This document shows, piece after piece, positions 25,452 to 33,455 of a stretch of DNA of 64,000 bases. The stretch's first letter is position 1, and the number at the start of each line of letters is the position of its first letter. This DNA comes from Arthrobacter sp. (GTDB taxonomy: Bacteria > Actinomycetota > Actinomycetes > Actinomycetales > Micrococcaceae): NCBI GenBank assembly GCA_026393275.1, contig JAPLAM010000095.1:62001-126000 (forward strand), given 5' to 3'. The notes beneath the pieces were generated by a model that saw only the letters and a program-made list of their open reading frames with translations, made no database searches and was not told where the DNA came from. The position numbers and the translations under genes were made by a program.

Positions 25452-26384
25452 GTGACCCATTCTGACATCCCGACCCCGGCGGACGCCGGCTCCTCCACCG
25501 CTGCCGGCGCCGTGATCGGCCTCGACATCGGCGGCACCAAGACCCGCGGGGTCCGCTTCGAGGACCGCGCTCCGGTGGCGGATGAATCGGTGGGCAGCGC
25601 CAATGTCCAAAACGTCACAGCTGCGGAAGCCGCCCGCAACCTGGCGGAACTCTTCGCCCGGATCGGCGGGGGAACCGTCGCCCAGGTGTACGCCGGAGCC
25701 GGCGGCATCGACACCGACGACGACGCCGCGGCGCTCGCCGCGCTGATCGCCCCGCACGTGCCGGGCGCCAAAATCACTGTCGTCCACGACTCACGCCTCC
25801 TGCTGGCCGCCGGCGGTGCCAGCACCGGCGTGGCCGTGATCGCGGGTACCGGCTCCGCCGCGTGGGGCAAGAACAGCCGGGGCGAGGAAGCCCGCGCCGG
25901 AGGATGGGGCTATCTGCTCGGCGACGAAGGCAGCGGCTACTGGCTGGGCCGGGAGGCCGTGCGGCACAGCCTGCGCCGGATGAACCAGGGCCTGCAACCC
26001 GATGACCTGACCCGGGCCCTGCTGGACTCCTGCGGCGTGGACCACCCCAACAAACTGATCGCCTTGTTCCATTCACCCGACACCGGACGACGCTTCTGGG
26101 CCCAGCGCGCCCGCCTCGTCGTAGAGGCTGCCGACTCCGGCCACGCTCCGAGCCGAGCGCTGATCGACCAGGCCGGCCGCGACCTCGCAGGCCTCGCCGA
26201 ACAGACGGTCAGGCAGTTGGGCATCGAGGGGCCTGTCATCCTGGGCAGCGGGCTCGGCATGAACGTGCCTCGGCTGCAGGCATCGTTCCGCGAGGGACTA
26301 GCCGCCGCCGGGATCACCGATGTGCGGGTGCTGCAGCAGGAGCCGGTGTTCGGGGTGCTCCAGCTCGTGGCCGAGCAGGGCTAA
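25452..26384 (+). CDS. BadF/BadG/BcrA/BcrD-type ATPase, N-acetylglucosamine-kinase-like
   Basis: A 310-residue ASKHA-fold protein. Phosphate 1: AVIGLDIGGTKTRGVRF (about residue 20). Phosphate 2: VAVIAGTGSAAWG (about 127). GGWGYLLGDEGSGYWLGREAV is the signature of GlcNAc kinases of this family, with adenosine loop GPVILGSGLGMNVPRL. It probably phosphorylates an amino sugar such as GlcNAc at C6 with ATP, feeding cell-wall recycling or catabolism. The GTG start fits a leaderless transcript. Confidence 0.85.
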   Translation: MTHSDIPTPADAGSSTAAGAVIGLDIGGTKTRGVRFEDRAPVADESVGSANVQNVTAAEAARNLAELFARIGGGTVAQVYAGAGGIDTDDDAAALAALIAPHVPGAKITVVHDSRLLLAAGGASTGVAVIAGTGSAAWGKNSRGEEARAGGWGYLLGDEGSGYWLGREAVRHSLRRMNQGLQPDDLTRALLDSCGVDHPNKLIALFHSPDTGRRFWAQRARLVVEAADSGHAPSRALIDQAGRDLAGLAEQTVRQLGIEGPVILGSGLGMNVPRLQASFREGLAAAGITDVRVLQQEPVFGVLQLVAEQG

Positions 26385-26420
26385 GCGGCCAAGACGGGTT
26401 CGGGGCCGGCGCCGCGCGGC

Positions 26421-26426
26421 TAGGCT
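26421..26426 (+). promoter_or_regulatory. -10 element, leaderless
   Basis: TAGGCT, then 6 nt, then ATG 26433 of the Nudix gene; no Shine-Dalgarno sequence. Confidence 0.5.
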
Positions 26427-26432
26427 GGATCA

Positions 26433-26885
26433 ATGACCCTGCCTTTCGACACCCGCCCGGCCGCCTACGCCGTCATCATCCGGGACGACTCACTCCTGCT
26501 GGCGTACTGGAAACAAGGCGGACGCGAGGGCTGGACGCTGCCCGGCGGAGGCCTTGACCTCGCCGAGCATCCGGTGGACGGCTGCCGCCGCGAGATTTTC
26601 GAGGAGACCGGCTACCAGGCCCAGATCGGTGCCTTGCTCGGGATCGACGTCGGGCACTGGCCGGCCGAAACCCGGCTCGACGGCGGCCAGCGCGACTTCC
26701 AGTCCCTGCGGCTTGTTTACGAGGCGAGCATCGCCGGCGGGGACCTGCGGCACGAGGTAGGCGGCAGCACCACCCACGCTGCCTGGATCCCGCTGGCCGA
26801 GGTCGCGGACCTGAACCGCGTCTCGCTCGTCGACGCCGCCCTCCGGCTCCACCGCGAGCGGCCGCTGGACGGCAAGCTCTCCTGA
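26433..26885 (+). CDS. Nudix hydrolase
   Basis: A 150-residue protein with one Nudix domain. The box GGGLDLAEHPVDGCRREIFEETGY (about residues 36-59) has the REIFEETG core that binds Mg2+ and cleaves X-linked nucleoside diphosphates. Substrate not predictable. It is preceded by TAGGCT-N6-ATG, consistent with a leaderless mRNA. It is followed within 90 nt by the rsgA leader ORF. Confidence 0.9.
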   Translation: MTLPFDTRPAAYAVIIRDDSLLLAYWKQGGREGWTLPGGGLDLAEHPVDGCRREIFEETGYQAQIGALLGIDVGHWPAETRLDGGQRDFQSLRLVYEASIAGGDLRHEVGGSTTHAAWIPLAEVADLNRVSLVDAALRLHRERPLDGKLS

Positions 26886-26972
26886 CAATTCCCTAGCCAC
26901 CCGCGGCGCGGGAGGCTACCCTAAAGACACCGCGGGCCGGGACGGCCGCCAGGAGCCGGGGAGGTGGAAGCA

Positions 26973-27053
26973 ATGAATGCAACGGAACTGCGCGCGCAGC
27001 GCACAACCACAAACCACATCATTCTTCCTGCCCCGGCCGTCCGCATCTCCTAG
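26973..27053 (+). CDS. 26-residue leader peptide upstream of rsgA (candidate)
   Basis: ATG 26973 opens a 26-codon ORF preceded by an excellent ribosome site (GGGGAGGTGG, about 6 nt from ATG). The peptide ends in the hydrophobic/Pro segment IILPAPAVRIS. It is too short for the ORF track. The stop is 71 nt before rsgA. GGACGGCCG ahead of the ORF is complementary to CGGCCGTCC near its 3' end, and a stable hairpin follows the stop. This layout resembles translation-coupled attenuators, where ribosome stalling changes RNA folding. Function is inferred, not shown. Confidence 0.6.
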   Translation: MNATELRAQRTTTNHIILPAPAVRIS

Positions 27054-27061
27054 CCCTAATA

Positions 27062-27087
27062 GCTGACCGGTCGTTCTCGACCGCAGC
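27062..27087 (+). promoter_or_regulatory. hairpin between leader ORF and rsgA
   Basis: GCTG plus CGGTCG pair with CGACCG plus CAGC around the loop TTCT, with a 2-nt bulge. It starts 8 nt after the leader ORF stop. There is no T tract, so it more likely affects translation or RNA folding than acting as a classic terminator. Confidence 0.5.
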
Positions 27088-27124
27088 GGGCAAACGCGCA
27101 GCCGGGCCCATCAAAGGGTTTCCA

Positions 27125-28309
27125 TTGACTATTCAGCGCCAGCAACAAACCGGCCTTCAGGGGCCGTCCCGTTTCGGTTTCACCCAAGCCGTTAGGAAAC
27201 TTTTCGCCACCAATCCCGTCCCGGGCGGAACCAGCGCCGGGCGGGTGATCCGAGTGGACCGCAACCGTGTGCTGGTCGCGGACCATGACGGCCAGGCCCA
27301 GCTGCCCTACCCCCGGACCGGTCGCATGCCGGCGACCGGCGACTGGGTCTGGCTCGGCAGCAACGCGGTCGGCGAGCCGACTATCGCGGGCGTGCTGCCG
27401 CGCCGGTCCGAGCTGAGTCGCAAGCGTGCCTTTGAGGGCTCGTCCGAGGCACAGGTGCTTGGCGCCAACATGGACATCGTCGGCGTGGTCGTGCCGGTGG
27501 ACCGCCCGCTCACGCACAACAGGCTCGAACGGACCCTTGTTGCGGCCTGGGATTCGGGCGCCACCCCGCTGGTGGTGATCACCAAGGCAGACCTCGCGGC
27601 GGTGGCGGACGACGTCGTCGGGCAGGTCATGCTGCAGGCCGCCGGCGTGGACGTGGTCACCACCTCTGCCGAGCAAGGCGACGGCCTCGACGAGTTGCTG
27701 GCGTATCTGCCGCGGGGCGCGACCATCGTGCTGCTGGGTCCCTCGGGCGCCGGGAAGTCCACCCTGATCAACGCCCTTGTCGGCTTCGAGGCGCAGGAAA
27801 CGGGTGCGGTCCGGGCCGGCGACGGCAAGGGCCGGCACACCACGACCTCCCGCGAGCTGGTTCCCCTGCCCGGCGGCTCGGTGCTGATGGACACACCCGG
27901 GGTGCGGGGCTTTGGCCTGTTCGACGCCGAGGACGGCATGGACGAGGTGTTCGGGGACTTGGAGGAGCTCTTCGTTCAATGTCGCTTTGCCGACTGCGCT
28001 CACGGCAACGAACCCGGCTGTGCCGTCCAGGCCGCGCTAGCGGAGGGTGCCCTGGACGAGCGACGCTGGTCAAGCTACCTGAAAATGCAGCGCGAACTGG
28101 CTGCCCTGAACCGGCGCCACGACGCCGCGGCAAGGCGGGCGTATCAGCGCGAGTGGCACCAGAAAGTGGTGGTGGCCAGCCGGAGCCAGCGCGCCGCCGA
28201 GCGGCTCAGCGACGAGCAGCCCGGCCGGGGAAACGGAAGGCGAAACGGTAAGGGAAAGGGAAAGGGCAAGGGAAGCGGCACGGCAAACGGCCACGGCCGG
28301 GCGACGTAA
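27125..28309 (+). CDS. rsgA: ribosome small subunit-dependent GTPase A (RsgA/YjeQ)
   Basis: A 394-residue circularly permuted GTPase. The N-terminal OB-like part (about 35-100) is followed by G4 VVITKADL, G1 LLGPSGAGKST (about 205) and G3 DTPGVRGF, in the permuted order typical of RsgA. The C-terminal zinc knuckle is CRFADCAHGNEPGC. An unusual Lys/Gly-rich tail (GNGRRNGKGKGKGKGSG) is probably RNA-binding. It matures the 30S subunit by releasing RbfA. TTG start with AAAGGG 6 nt upstream. A leader ORF and hairpin precede it. Confidence 0.93.
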   Translation: MTIQRQQQTGLQGPSRFGFTQAVRKLFATNPVPGGTSAGRVIRVDRNRVLVADHDGQAQLPYPRTGRMPATGDWVWLGSNAVGEPTIAGVLPRRSELSRKRAFEGSSEAQVLGANMDIVGVVVPVDRPLTHNRLERTLVAAWDSGATPLVVITKADLAAVADDVVGQVMLQAAGVDVVTTSAEQGDGLDELLAYLPRGATIVLLGPSGAGKSTLINALVGFEAQETGAVRAGDGKGRHTTTSRELVPLPGGSVLMDTPGVRGFGLFDAEDGMDEVFGDLEELFVQCRFADCAHGNEPGCAVQAALAEGALDERRWSSYLKMQRELAALNRRHDAAARRAYQREWHQKVVVASRSQRAAERLSDEQPGRGNGRRNGKGKGKGKGSGTANGHGRAT

Positions 28310-28313
28310 CGCC

Positions 28314-28339
28314 GTCCCGGTCCCCGACGGGGCCGGGAC
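28314..28339 (+). terminator. GC-rich hairpin after rsgA
   Basis: GTCCCGG..CCCCG-A-CGGGG..CCGGGAC forms a 12-bp stem with one bulged T, 4 nt after the rsgA stop. It has no T tract, so termination would be weak or Rho-assisted. Confidence 0.5.
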
Positions 28340-28500
28340 CGGGACCGAAGCGCCGCCCATCCGAAACCCCAGGGGCACCGAATACCGACGGGAGTCCCGG
28401 CCCGCCTGACACGATGTTGACAAGAAATCCGGTCCGTTTCTTCGATCCGGGCCGCCGACTTCGTCAGCGCCGCCCGTTAGGCTGGGGCGTACCTGCTTTA

Positions 28501-28536
28501 CAGCCAAAAATCAGCATGCATATGATCAGTTGGCTG
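28501..28536. promoter_or_regulatory. inverted repeat upstream of the compatible-solute ABC operon
   Basis: CAGCCAA and TTGGCTG flank an AT-rich centre that itself contains ATCA...TGAT. It lies 41 nt before the first ABC gene. It may be an operator or a 5'-UTR hairpin for osmotic control; no direct evidence. Confidence 0.35.
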
Positions 28537-28576
28537 GACCGTCCCTTGTTGCCGCCAACAGATAGGTAAGCCCGGA

Positions 28577-29674
28577 ATGGCAGAGGCCATGATCGAGTTC
28601 CAGAGCGTCACCAAGCAGTACCAGGGCGGCCAGGCCGCGGTCGACGATCTGAGCATGTCCATCGACAAGGGCGCCATCACGGTGTTCGTCGGGCCGTCGG
28701 GCTGCGGCAAGACCACCTCCCTGCGGATGATCAACCGGATGGTTGAGCCGACGTCGGGCACCATCACCGTGGACGGGCAGGATGTCACTTCCGTGCCGGC
28801 GGCGCAGCTGCGCCGTTCCATGGGCTACGTCATGCAGTCCTCCGGGCTGATGCCCCACCGCTCCGTGCTGGACAACATCGCCACCGTTCCGCGGCTGAAC
28901 GGGGTGTCCAAAGCGGCGTCCCGCAAGCGGGCGCAGGAACTGCTCGACGTCGTCGGCCTCGCCTCCGGGCTCGGCCGGCGCTACCCCTCGCAACTTTCGG
29001 GCGGCCAGCAGCAGCGCGTCGGCGTGGCCCGGGCCCTGGCCGCGGATCCGCCCGTGCTGCTGATGGACGAGCCGTTCAGCGCGGTGGACCCGGTGGTACG
29101 CGACGAACTGCAGAAGGAGTTGCTGCGCCTGCAGCGCGACCTGGCCAAGACCATCGTCTTCGTCACCCACGACATTGACGAGGCGACCGTGCTGGGGGAC
29201 AAGGTTGCGGTCTTCGCCGGCGGCGGGAAGCTGGCACAGTACGCCGCTCCGGAAGAGATCCTGCGCGCCCCGGCCAACGACTTTGTCGCAGCCTTCGTGG
29301 GCCGTGACCGCGGTTTCCGACATCTGGCGTTCAGCCCGTCGGACGGCGTTACGATCCACCCGGTAGACACCATCAGCCTTGCTGAACTCGAGAGCGACGG
29401 CGGCCCGCGGGCGGATGAGTGGCAGCTCGTGGCGGACGGGGACGGGCGGCCGCTCGGCTGGAGCGCGCCCGGCGCCGGCCCCAGCAAGGTCCCGGGCGGC
29501 TCGCTCTTCCACAAGGGTGAGACGCTCCGGCGGGCGCTGGACGCAGCCTTGTCCTCACCGTCCGGACTCGGCGTGGCCGTGGACGCGGACGGTCGGGTGG
29601 CCGGCGTGATCACTGCCGAAGAAGTGCTCGCCGTGATCGAAACGGCCCGCCGCGTCCGGCAGGGCGCGCTCTGA
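28577..29674 (+). CDS. glycine betaine/carnitine/choline ABC transporter, ATP-binding subunit (OpuCA-like)
   Basis: A 365-residue ABC ATPase. Walker A GPSGCGKTT (about residue 40), Q-loop at YVMQSSGLMPH, signature LSGGQQQR, Walker B VLLMDEPF, switch His in VFVTHDIDEA. A C-terminal regulatory extension ends in a CBS-like segment (LDAALSSPSGLGVAVDADGRVAGVITAEEVL), typical of OpuA/OpuC/ProV osmoprotectant importers. It energises uptake of compatible solutes. First gene of a four-gene operon; its TGA overlaps the next ATG by one base. Confidence 0.9.
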   Translation: MAEAMIEFQSVTKQYQGGQAAVDDLSMSIDKGAITVFVGPSGCGKTTSLRMINRMVEPTSGTITVDGQDVTSVPAAQLRRSMGYVMQSSGLMPHRSVLDNIATVPRLNGVSKAASRKRAQELLDVVGLASGLGRRYPSQLSGGQQQRVGVARALAADPPVLLMDEPFSAVDPVVRDELQKELLRLQRDLAKTIVFVTHDIDEATVLGDKVAVFAGGGKLAQYAAPEEILRAPANDFVAAFVGRDRGFRHLAFSPSDGVTIHPVDTISLAELESDGGPRADEWQLVADGDGRPLGWSAPGAGPSKVPGGSLFHKGETLRRALDAALSSPSGLGVAVDADGRVAGVITAEEVLAVIETARRVRQGAL

Positions 29675-30393
29675 TGGAATGGTTCCTGGCCAACAGCGGG
29701 CAGGTCTTCAGCCTCGCGGGCCAGCATCTTGTCCTGGCGATCCTGCCGATGGTGTTTGGCCTGCTGATTTCCATCCCGCTCGCCCAGTTGGCCCGGCAGA
29801 ACCGGGCCCTGCGCACGGTGATCCTGACCGCCTCCTCGCTGCTGTACACGATTCCCTCGCTGGCGCTCTTCATCATCCTTCCCACGGTGCTGGGCACCAG
29901 GATCCTGGATCCGGCCAACGTCGTGGTGGCGCTGACCATCTACGCCGTCGCACTCCTTGTTCGGGCCGCCCTGGATGCCTTCGACTCGGTCGACGGGGAC
30001 CTCGAGCAGGCCGCCGTCGCCATGGGTTTCAAACCCCTAGCCCGCTTCCTGCAGATCGACCTGCCGCTGTCCCTGCCCGTGATGTTCGCCGGCCTCCGGG
30101 TGGTCTCGGTCAGTAACATCTCCCTGGTCAGCGTCGCCGCCCTGCTCGGCATCGGCAACCTCGGAATGTTGTTCACCTCCGGGCTCCAGCGCGACTTCGT
30201 GACCGAAGTGCTGGTAGGCATCATCGCCATCCTGGTGTTGGCCCTCCTGATGGACGCGGTGCTGGTGCTGCTGGAGCGGATCCTCACGCCTTGGACCCGG
30301 GCCGGCTCCGGCAAGTCCGGCGGCTCCGACGGGTTCGACGAGCCGGCCGCGACCCGCCGGCCGTCCGACTCCGCGGCAGGGGCGTCCGCATGA
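29674..30393 (+). CDS. OpuC-type ABC transporter permease (first)
   Basis: A 239-residue permease with about six helices. The EAA-like loop is VDGDLEQAAVAMGFKPLARFLQIDLPLSLPVMFAGLRVVSV, which docks onto the ATPase. Motif and length match OpuCB/OpuCD and YehW/YehY permeases. Starts TGATG-coupled to the ATPase gene and ends ATGA-coupled to the second permease. A Ser/Gly/Asp-rich tail follows the last helix. Confidence 0.9.
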   Translation: MEWFLANSGQVFSLAGQHLVLAILPMVFGLLISIPLAQLARQNRALRTVILTASSLLYTIPSLALFIILPTVLGTRILDPANVVVALTIYAVALLVRAALDAFDSVDGDLEQAAVAMGFKPLARFLQIDLPLSLPVMFAGLRVVSVSNISLVSVAALLGIGNLGMLFTSGLQRDFVTEVLVGIIAILVLALLMDAVLVLLERILTPWTRAGSGKSGGSDGFDEPAATRRPSDSAAGASA

Positions 30394-31136
30394 GCAACGT
30401 GTTCACCGACACCATCGCCTGGCTGGCCGACCCGACGAACTGGGCCGGCAGCACCGGAATCCCGGTGCGCCTCGCCGAGCACCTGCAGTACACCGGGCTG
30501 GTGATGCTGATCGCGACCGCCATCGCGGTCCCGATCGGCCTCTACGTCGGGCACACCGGCCGCGGCCGGGTTGCGGTGGTGGCCCTCGCCGGGGCGCTGC
30601 GCGCACTGCCGACCCTCGGGCTGCTGACGCTTTTCGTCCTGCTGGTAGGGATCGGGCTGATGCCGCCGGTCTGGGCGCTCGTGATCCTGACGGTGCCTCC
30701 GCTGCTGGCCGGAACTTACGCGGGAATCTCCAGCGTGGACCGGAACGTCGTGGACGCCGCACGGGCCATGGGCATGACCGAACTCCAGGTCCTCTTCCGT
30801 GCCGAATTCCCCAACGCGCTCCCGGTGATGTTCGGCGGCTTCCGCACCGGTGTCCTCCAGGTGATCGCCACGGTGTCGGTTGTCGCGTACATCAACCTGG
30901 GCGGCCTGGGCCGCTATCTCTTCGACGGCCTCGTCCTATCCGACTTCCCTCAGATGCTCGGCGGTTCGCTGCTCATCGCCGGGCTCGCCATCGCCGTCGA
31001 CCTCTTGCTTGTGCTGTTCCAGCGGCTTTTCCTGTTCCGCGGAGCCGCCACCACACCAAACCGGAGCCAGCAGGCTGCGGTTGATCTCACAGACCCCGCG
31101 ACCGCGGAGGCTGTTGTTCAAGGAGGTACGTCATGA
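30390..31136 (+). CDS. OpuC-type ABC transporter permease (second)
   Basis: A 248-residue permease from ATG 30390 (ATGA overlap). Helices include LVMLIATAIAVPIGLYVG and LRALPTLGLLTLFVLLVGIGLMP. The EAA-like loop is VDAARAMGMTELQVLFRAEFPNALPVMFGGFRTG. It pairs with the previous permease as the heterodimeric channel of the osmoprotectant importer. It ends ATGA-coupled to the binding protein. Confidence 0.9.
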   Translation: MSNVFTDTIAWLADPTNWAGSTGIPVRLAEHLQYTGLVMLIATAIAVPIGLYVGHTGRGRVAVVALAGALRALPTLGLLTLFVLLVGIGLMPPVWALVILTVPPLLAGTYAGISSVDRNVVDAARAMGMTELQVLFRAEFPNALPVMFGGFRTGVLQVIATVSVVAYINLGGLGRYLFDGLVLSDFPQMLGGSLLIAGLAIAVDLLLVLFQRLFLFRGAATTPNRSQQAAVDLTDPATAEAVVQGGTS

Positions 31137-32095
31137 AGGAAAACCGCCAACGAGCATTGGGCAGGCGCGCATTCGGCGCCCTGGCCGCCGGCGTGGGCCT
31201 GGCCGTGGCTCTGTCCGCCTGCGGCGGCTCGTCCAACCCCCTGTCCTCGGCACCTGCCAGCGGCGGTTCCTCCGGAGGGGCGGGCGGGGCGCTCGTGGTC
31301 GGGTCCGCCGACTTCACCGAGAGCCAGGTCATTGCCGAGGTCTACGCCGGGGCGCTCAACGCCGCCGGCGTCACGGCGACCACCAAACCGAATATTGGGT
31401 CCCGCGAGGTCTACTTCAAGGCCGTGCAGGACGGCTCGGTCGACGTGGTGCCGGACTACAGCGGAAACCTGCTGCTGCACGTGAACAAGGACGCCACCGA
31501 GGTCTCCGCAGACGACATTGCCAAGGCCCTGCCGGGCAAGCTTCCCGACGGCCTGGCCGTGCTGGACGCCGCCAAGGCCGAGGATAAGGACGCCATGGTG
31601 GTCACCAAGGCCACAGCGGAGAAGTACAAGCTGAAGTCCATCGAGGACCTGGCCAAGGTCTGCAGCCAAGTCGTGGTCGGCGCGCCCGCCACCTTCGGCG
31701 AACGCGCCTACGGGCTGCCGGGCCTGAAGAAGAACTACAACTGCGAGCCCAAGAAGCTGGAGCCCTTCAGCGACGGCGGCGGCCCCATCACAGTCAAGGC
31801 CCTGCTCACGGACCAGGTCCAGGTTGCCGACATCTACACGACGACACCGGCCATCGCGGACAACGACCTGGTGGTACTGGAGGATCCGAAGAACAACTTC
31901 ACCGCCCAGCAGGTCCTGCCGCTGTACAACAAGGCGAAGATGACGGACAAGGCCAAAGAGGCCCTCAACGCCGTCTCCAAGCTGCTCACCACCGATGACC
32001 TGATCAACCTCAACCGTGCCGTCGGCGGCAGCCAGAAACAGAACCCGAAGGACGCCGCGGCCGCCTGGCTTAAGGACAAGGGCCTGGTCAAGTAG
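31133..32095 (+). CDS. glycine betaine/choline-type ABC transporter substrate-binding lipoprotein
   Basis: A 320-residue OpuAC/OsmF-type binding protein. Signal peptide with lipobox LSACGG (Cys about residue 25), a Ser/Gly linker, then LVVGSADFTESQVIAEVYAGAL, the standard start of this fold. SREVYFKAVQDGSVDVVPDYSGNLL lines the ligand cleft. It presents choline-type solutes to the two permeases. Last gene of the operon; a strong terminator follows 10 nt after the stop. Confidence 0.9.
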   Translation: MKENRQRALGRRAFGALAAGVGLAVALSACGGSSNPLSSAPASGGSSGGAGGALVVGSADFTESQVIAEVYAGALNAAGVTATTKPNIGSREVYFKAVQDGSVDVVPDYSGNLLLHVNKDATEVSADDIAKALPGKLPDGLAVLDAAKAEDKDAMVVTKATAEKYKLKSIEDLAKVCSQVVVGAPATFGERAYGLPGLKKNYNCEPKKLEPFSDGGGPITVKALLTDQVQVADIYTTTPAIADNDLVVLEDPKNNFTAQQVLPLYNKAKMTDKAKEALNAVSKLLTTDDLINLNRAVGGSQKQNPKDAAAAWLKDKGLVK

Positions 32096-32105
32096 TCCGG
32101 AAGAC

Positions 32106-32143
32106 GCGCTTCCGCTGTGAGAGGAGTCTCACAGCGGAAGCGC
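32106..32143 (+). terminator. strong intrinsic terminator after the OpuC-type operon
   Basis: GCGCTTCCGCTGTGAGA and TCTCACAGCGGAAGCGC form a perfect 17-bp stem with a GGAG loop. There is no long T tract on the far side. It ends 26 nt before the aminotransferase gene and insulates it. Confidence 0.8.
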
Positions 32144-32156
32144 ATCCGCCTTATGG

Positions 32157-32162
32157 CATATT
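32157..32162 (+). promoter_or_regulatory. -10 element, leaderless
   Basis: CATATT lies 6 nt before ATG 32169. No Shine-Dalgarno sequence is present and a terminator precedes it, so the aminotransferase needs its own promoter. Confidence 0.45.
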
Positions 32163-32168
32163 TGATGA

Positions 32169-33389
32169 ATGGCAGAATTCAAGCAGTCCACCAAGCTTCA
32201 TAATGTCCTCTACGACATCCGTGGACCGATCCTTCAGGCCGCCCAGCAGATGGAGGCGGAGGGTCACCGGATCCTCAAACTGAACATCGGAAACCCGGCA
32301 CCATTTGGCTTTGAAGCGCCGGACGCGATCCTGGTGGACATGATCCGCCACCTGCCGCACGCCCAGGGCTACAGCGATTCCCGCGGTATCTTCTCCGCCC
32401 GCACCGCCGTTTCGCAGTACTACCAGACCCGCGGGATCCAGAACATCCACGTCGATGACATCTACCTCGGCAACGGTGTCAGCGAGCTCATCACGATGTC
32501 GCTGATGGCGCTGCTGGACGATGGCGACGAGGTCCTGATTCCCACCCCGGACTACCCGCTCTGGACGGCGTCCGTGGCCCTGGCCGGCGGCCGGCCGGTG
32601 CACTACCTGTGCGACGAGGACTCCGGCTGGCAGCCTGACCTGGAGGACCTCGAAGCGAAGATCACGCCGCACACCAAGGGCATCGTGGTGATCAACCCGA
32701 ACAACCCCACCGGCGCCGTGTACCCGGAGGAAACGCTCAAGAAGATCGTGGCCCTGGCCGAAAAGCACGGGCTGGTGCTGTTCGCCGACGAGATCTACGA
32801 GAAAATCCTTTACGAGGATGCCGTGCACGTCAACATGGCCAGCCTCACCGGCGACGACGTGTTGTGCCTGACCTTCAGCGGACTTTCCAAGGCCTACCGG
32901 GTCTGCGGCTTCCGGGCCGGCTGGATGGCCATCTCGGGTCCTAAGAAGGACGCCGCGGACTACCTCGAAGGCATTAATCTGCTGGCCAACATGAGGCTGT
33001 GCGCCAACGTCCCGGCGCAGCACGCCATTCAGACCGCCCTGGGCGGCTACCAGAGCATCAATGACCTGGTCCTTCCGGGCGGCCGCCTGCTGGAGCAGCG
33101 GAATAAGGCTTACGACATGCTGAACGCCATCCCGGGGGTCAGTACGCAGCAGGCCCGCGGGGCGATGTACCTGTTTCCGCGGCTGGACCCCGAGGTGTTC
33201 CACATCCGCGACGACGAGAAGTTTGTCTTGGATCTGCTGCGCCAGCAGAAGATCCTGGTCTCCCACGGCCGCGCATTCAACTGGGTGCGCCCGGACCACT
33301 TCCGGATGGTGACCCTGCCGAACGTCAAGGACCTGGAAGAGGCCATCAACCGCATGGGGGACTTCCTGAGCCGGTACCAGGGCAACTAG
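32169..33389 (+). CDS. alaA: alanine-type (AlaA-like) class I/II aminotransferase
   Basis: A 406-residue PLP aminotransferase. LNIGNPAPFGFEAPDAI (about residue 38) and the PLP site VINPNNPTGAVYP (about 175), FADEIYEKILYE, SGLSKAYRVCGFRAGW (Lys about 243) are the family landmarks. FNWVRPDHFRMVTLP near the end carries the substrate-carboxylate Arg. The pattern matches E. coli AlaA/YfbQ and mycobacterial homologues, which interconvert pyruvate/glutamate and alanine/2-oxoglutarate. Probably leaderless. Confidence 0.85.
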   Translation: MAEFKQSTKLHNVLYDIRGPILQAAQQMEAEGHRILKLNIGNPAPFGFEAPDAILVDMIRHLPHAQGYSDSRGIFSARTAVSQYYQTRGIQNIHVDDIYLGNGVSELITMSLMALLDDGDEVLIPTPDYPLWTASVALAGGRPVHYLCDEDSGWQPDLEDLEAKITPHTKGIVVINPNNPTGAVYPEETLKKIVALAEKHGLVLFADEIYEKILYEDAVHVNMASLTGDDVLCLTFSGLSKAYRVCGFRAGWMAISGPKKDAADYLEGINLLANMRLCANVPAQHAIQTALGGYQSINDLVLPGGRLLEQRNKAYDMLNAIPGVSTQQARGAMYLFPRLDPEVFHIRDDEKFVLDLLRQQKILVSHGRAFNWVRPDHFRMVTLPNVKDLEEAINRMGDFLSRYQGN

Positions 33390-33455
33390 GATTCGGGAAA
33401 GCAGCGCTGCGGGGCGGATCGGCCGGCCGGGTGCCCGAACCGGAAAGAGGCTTTG

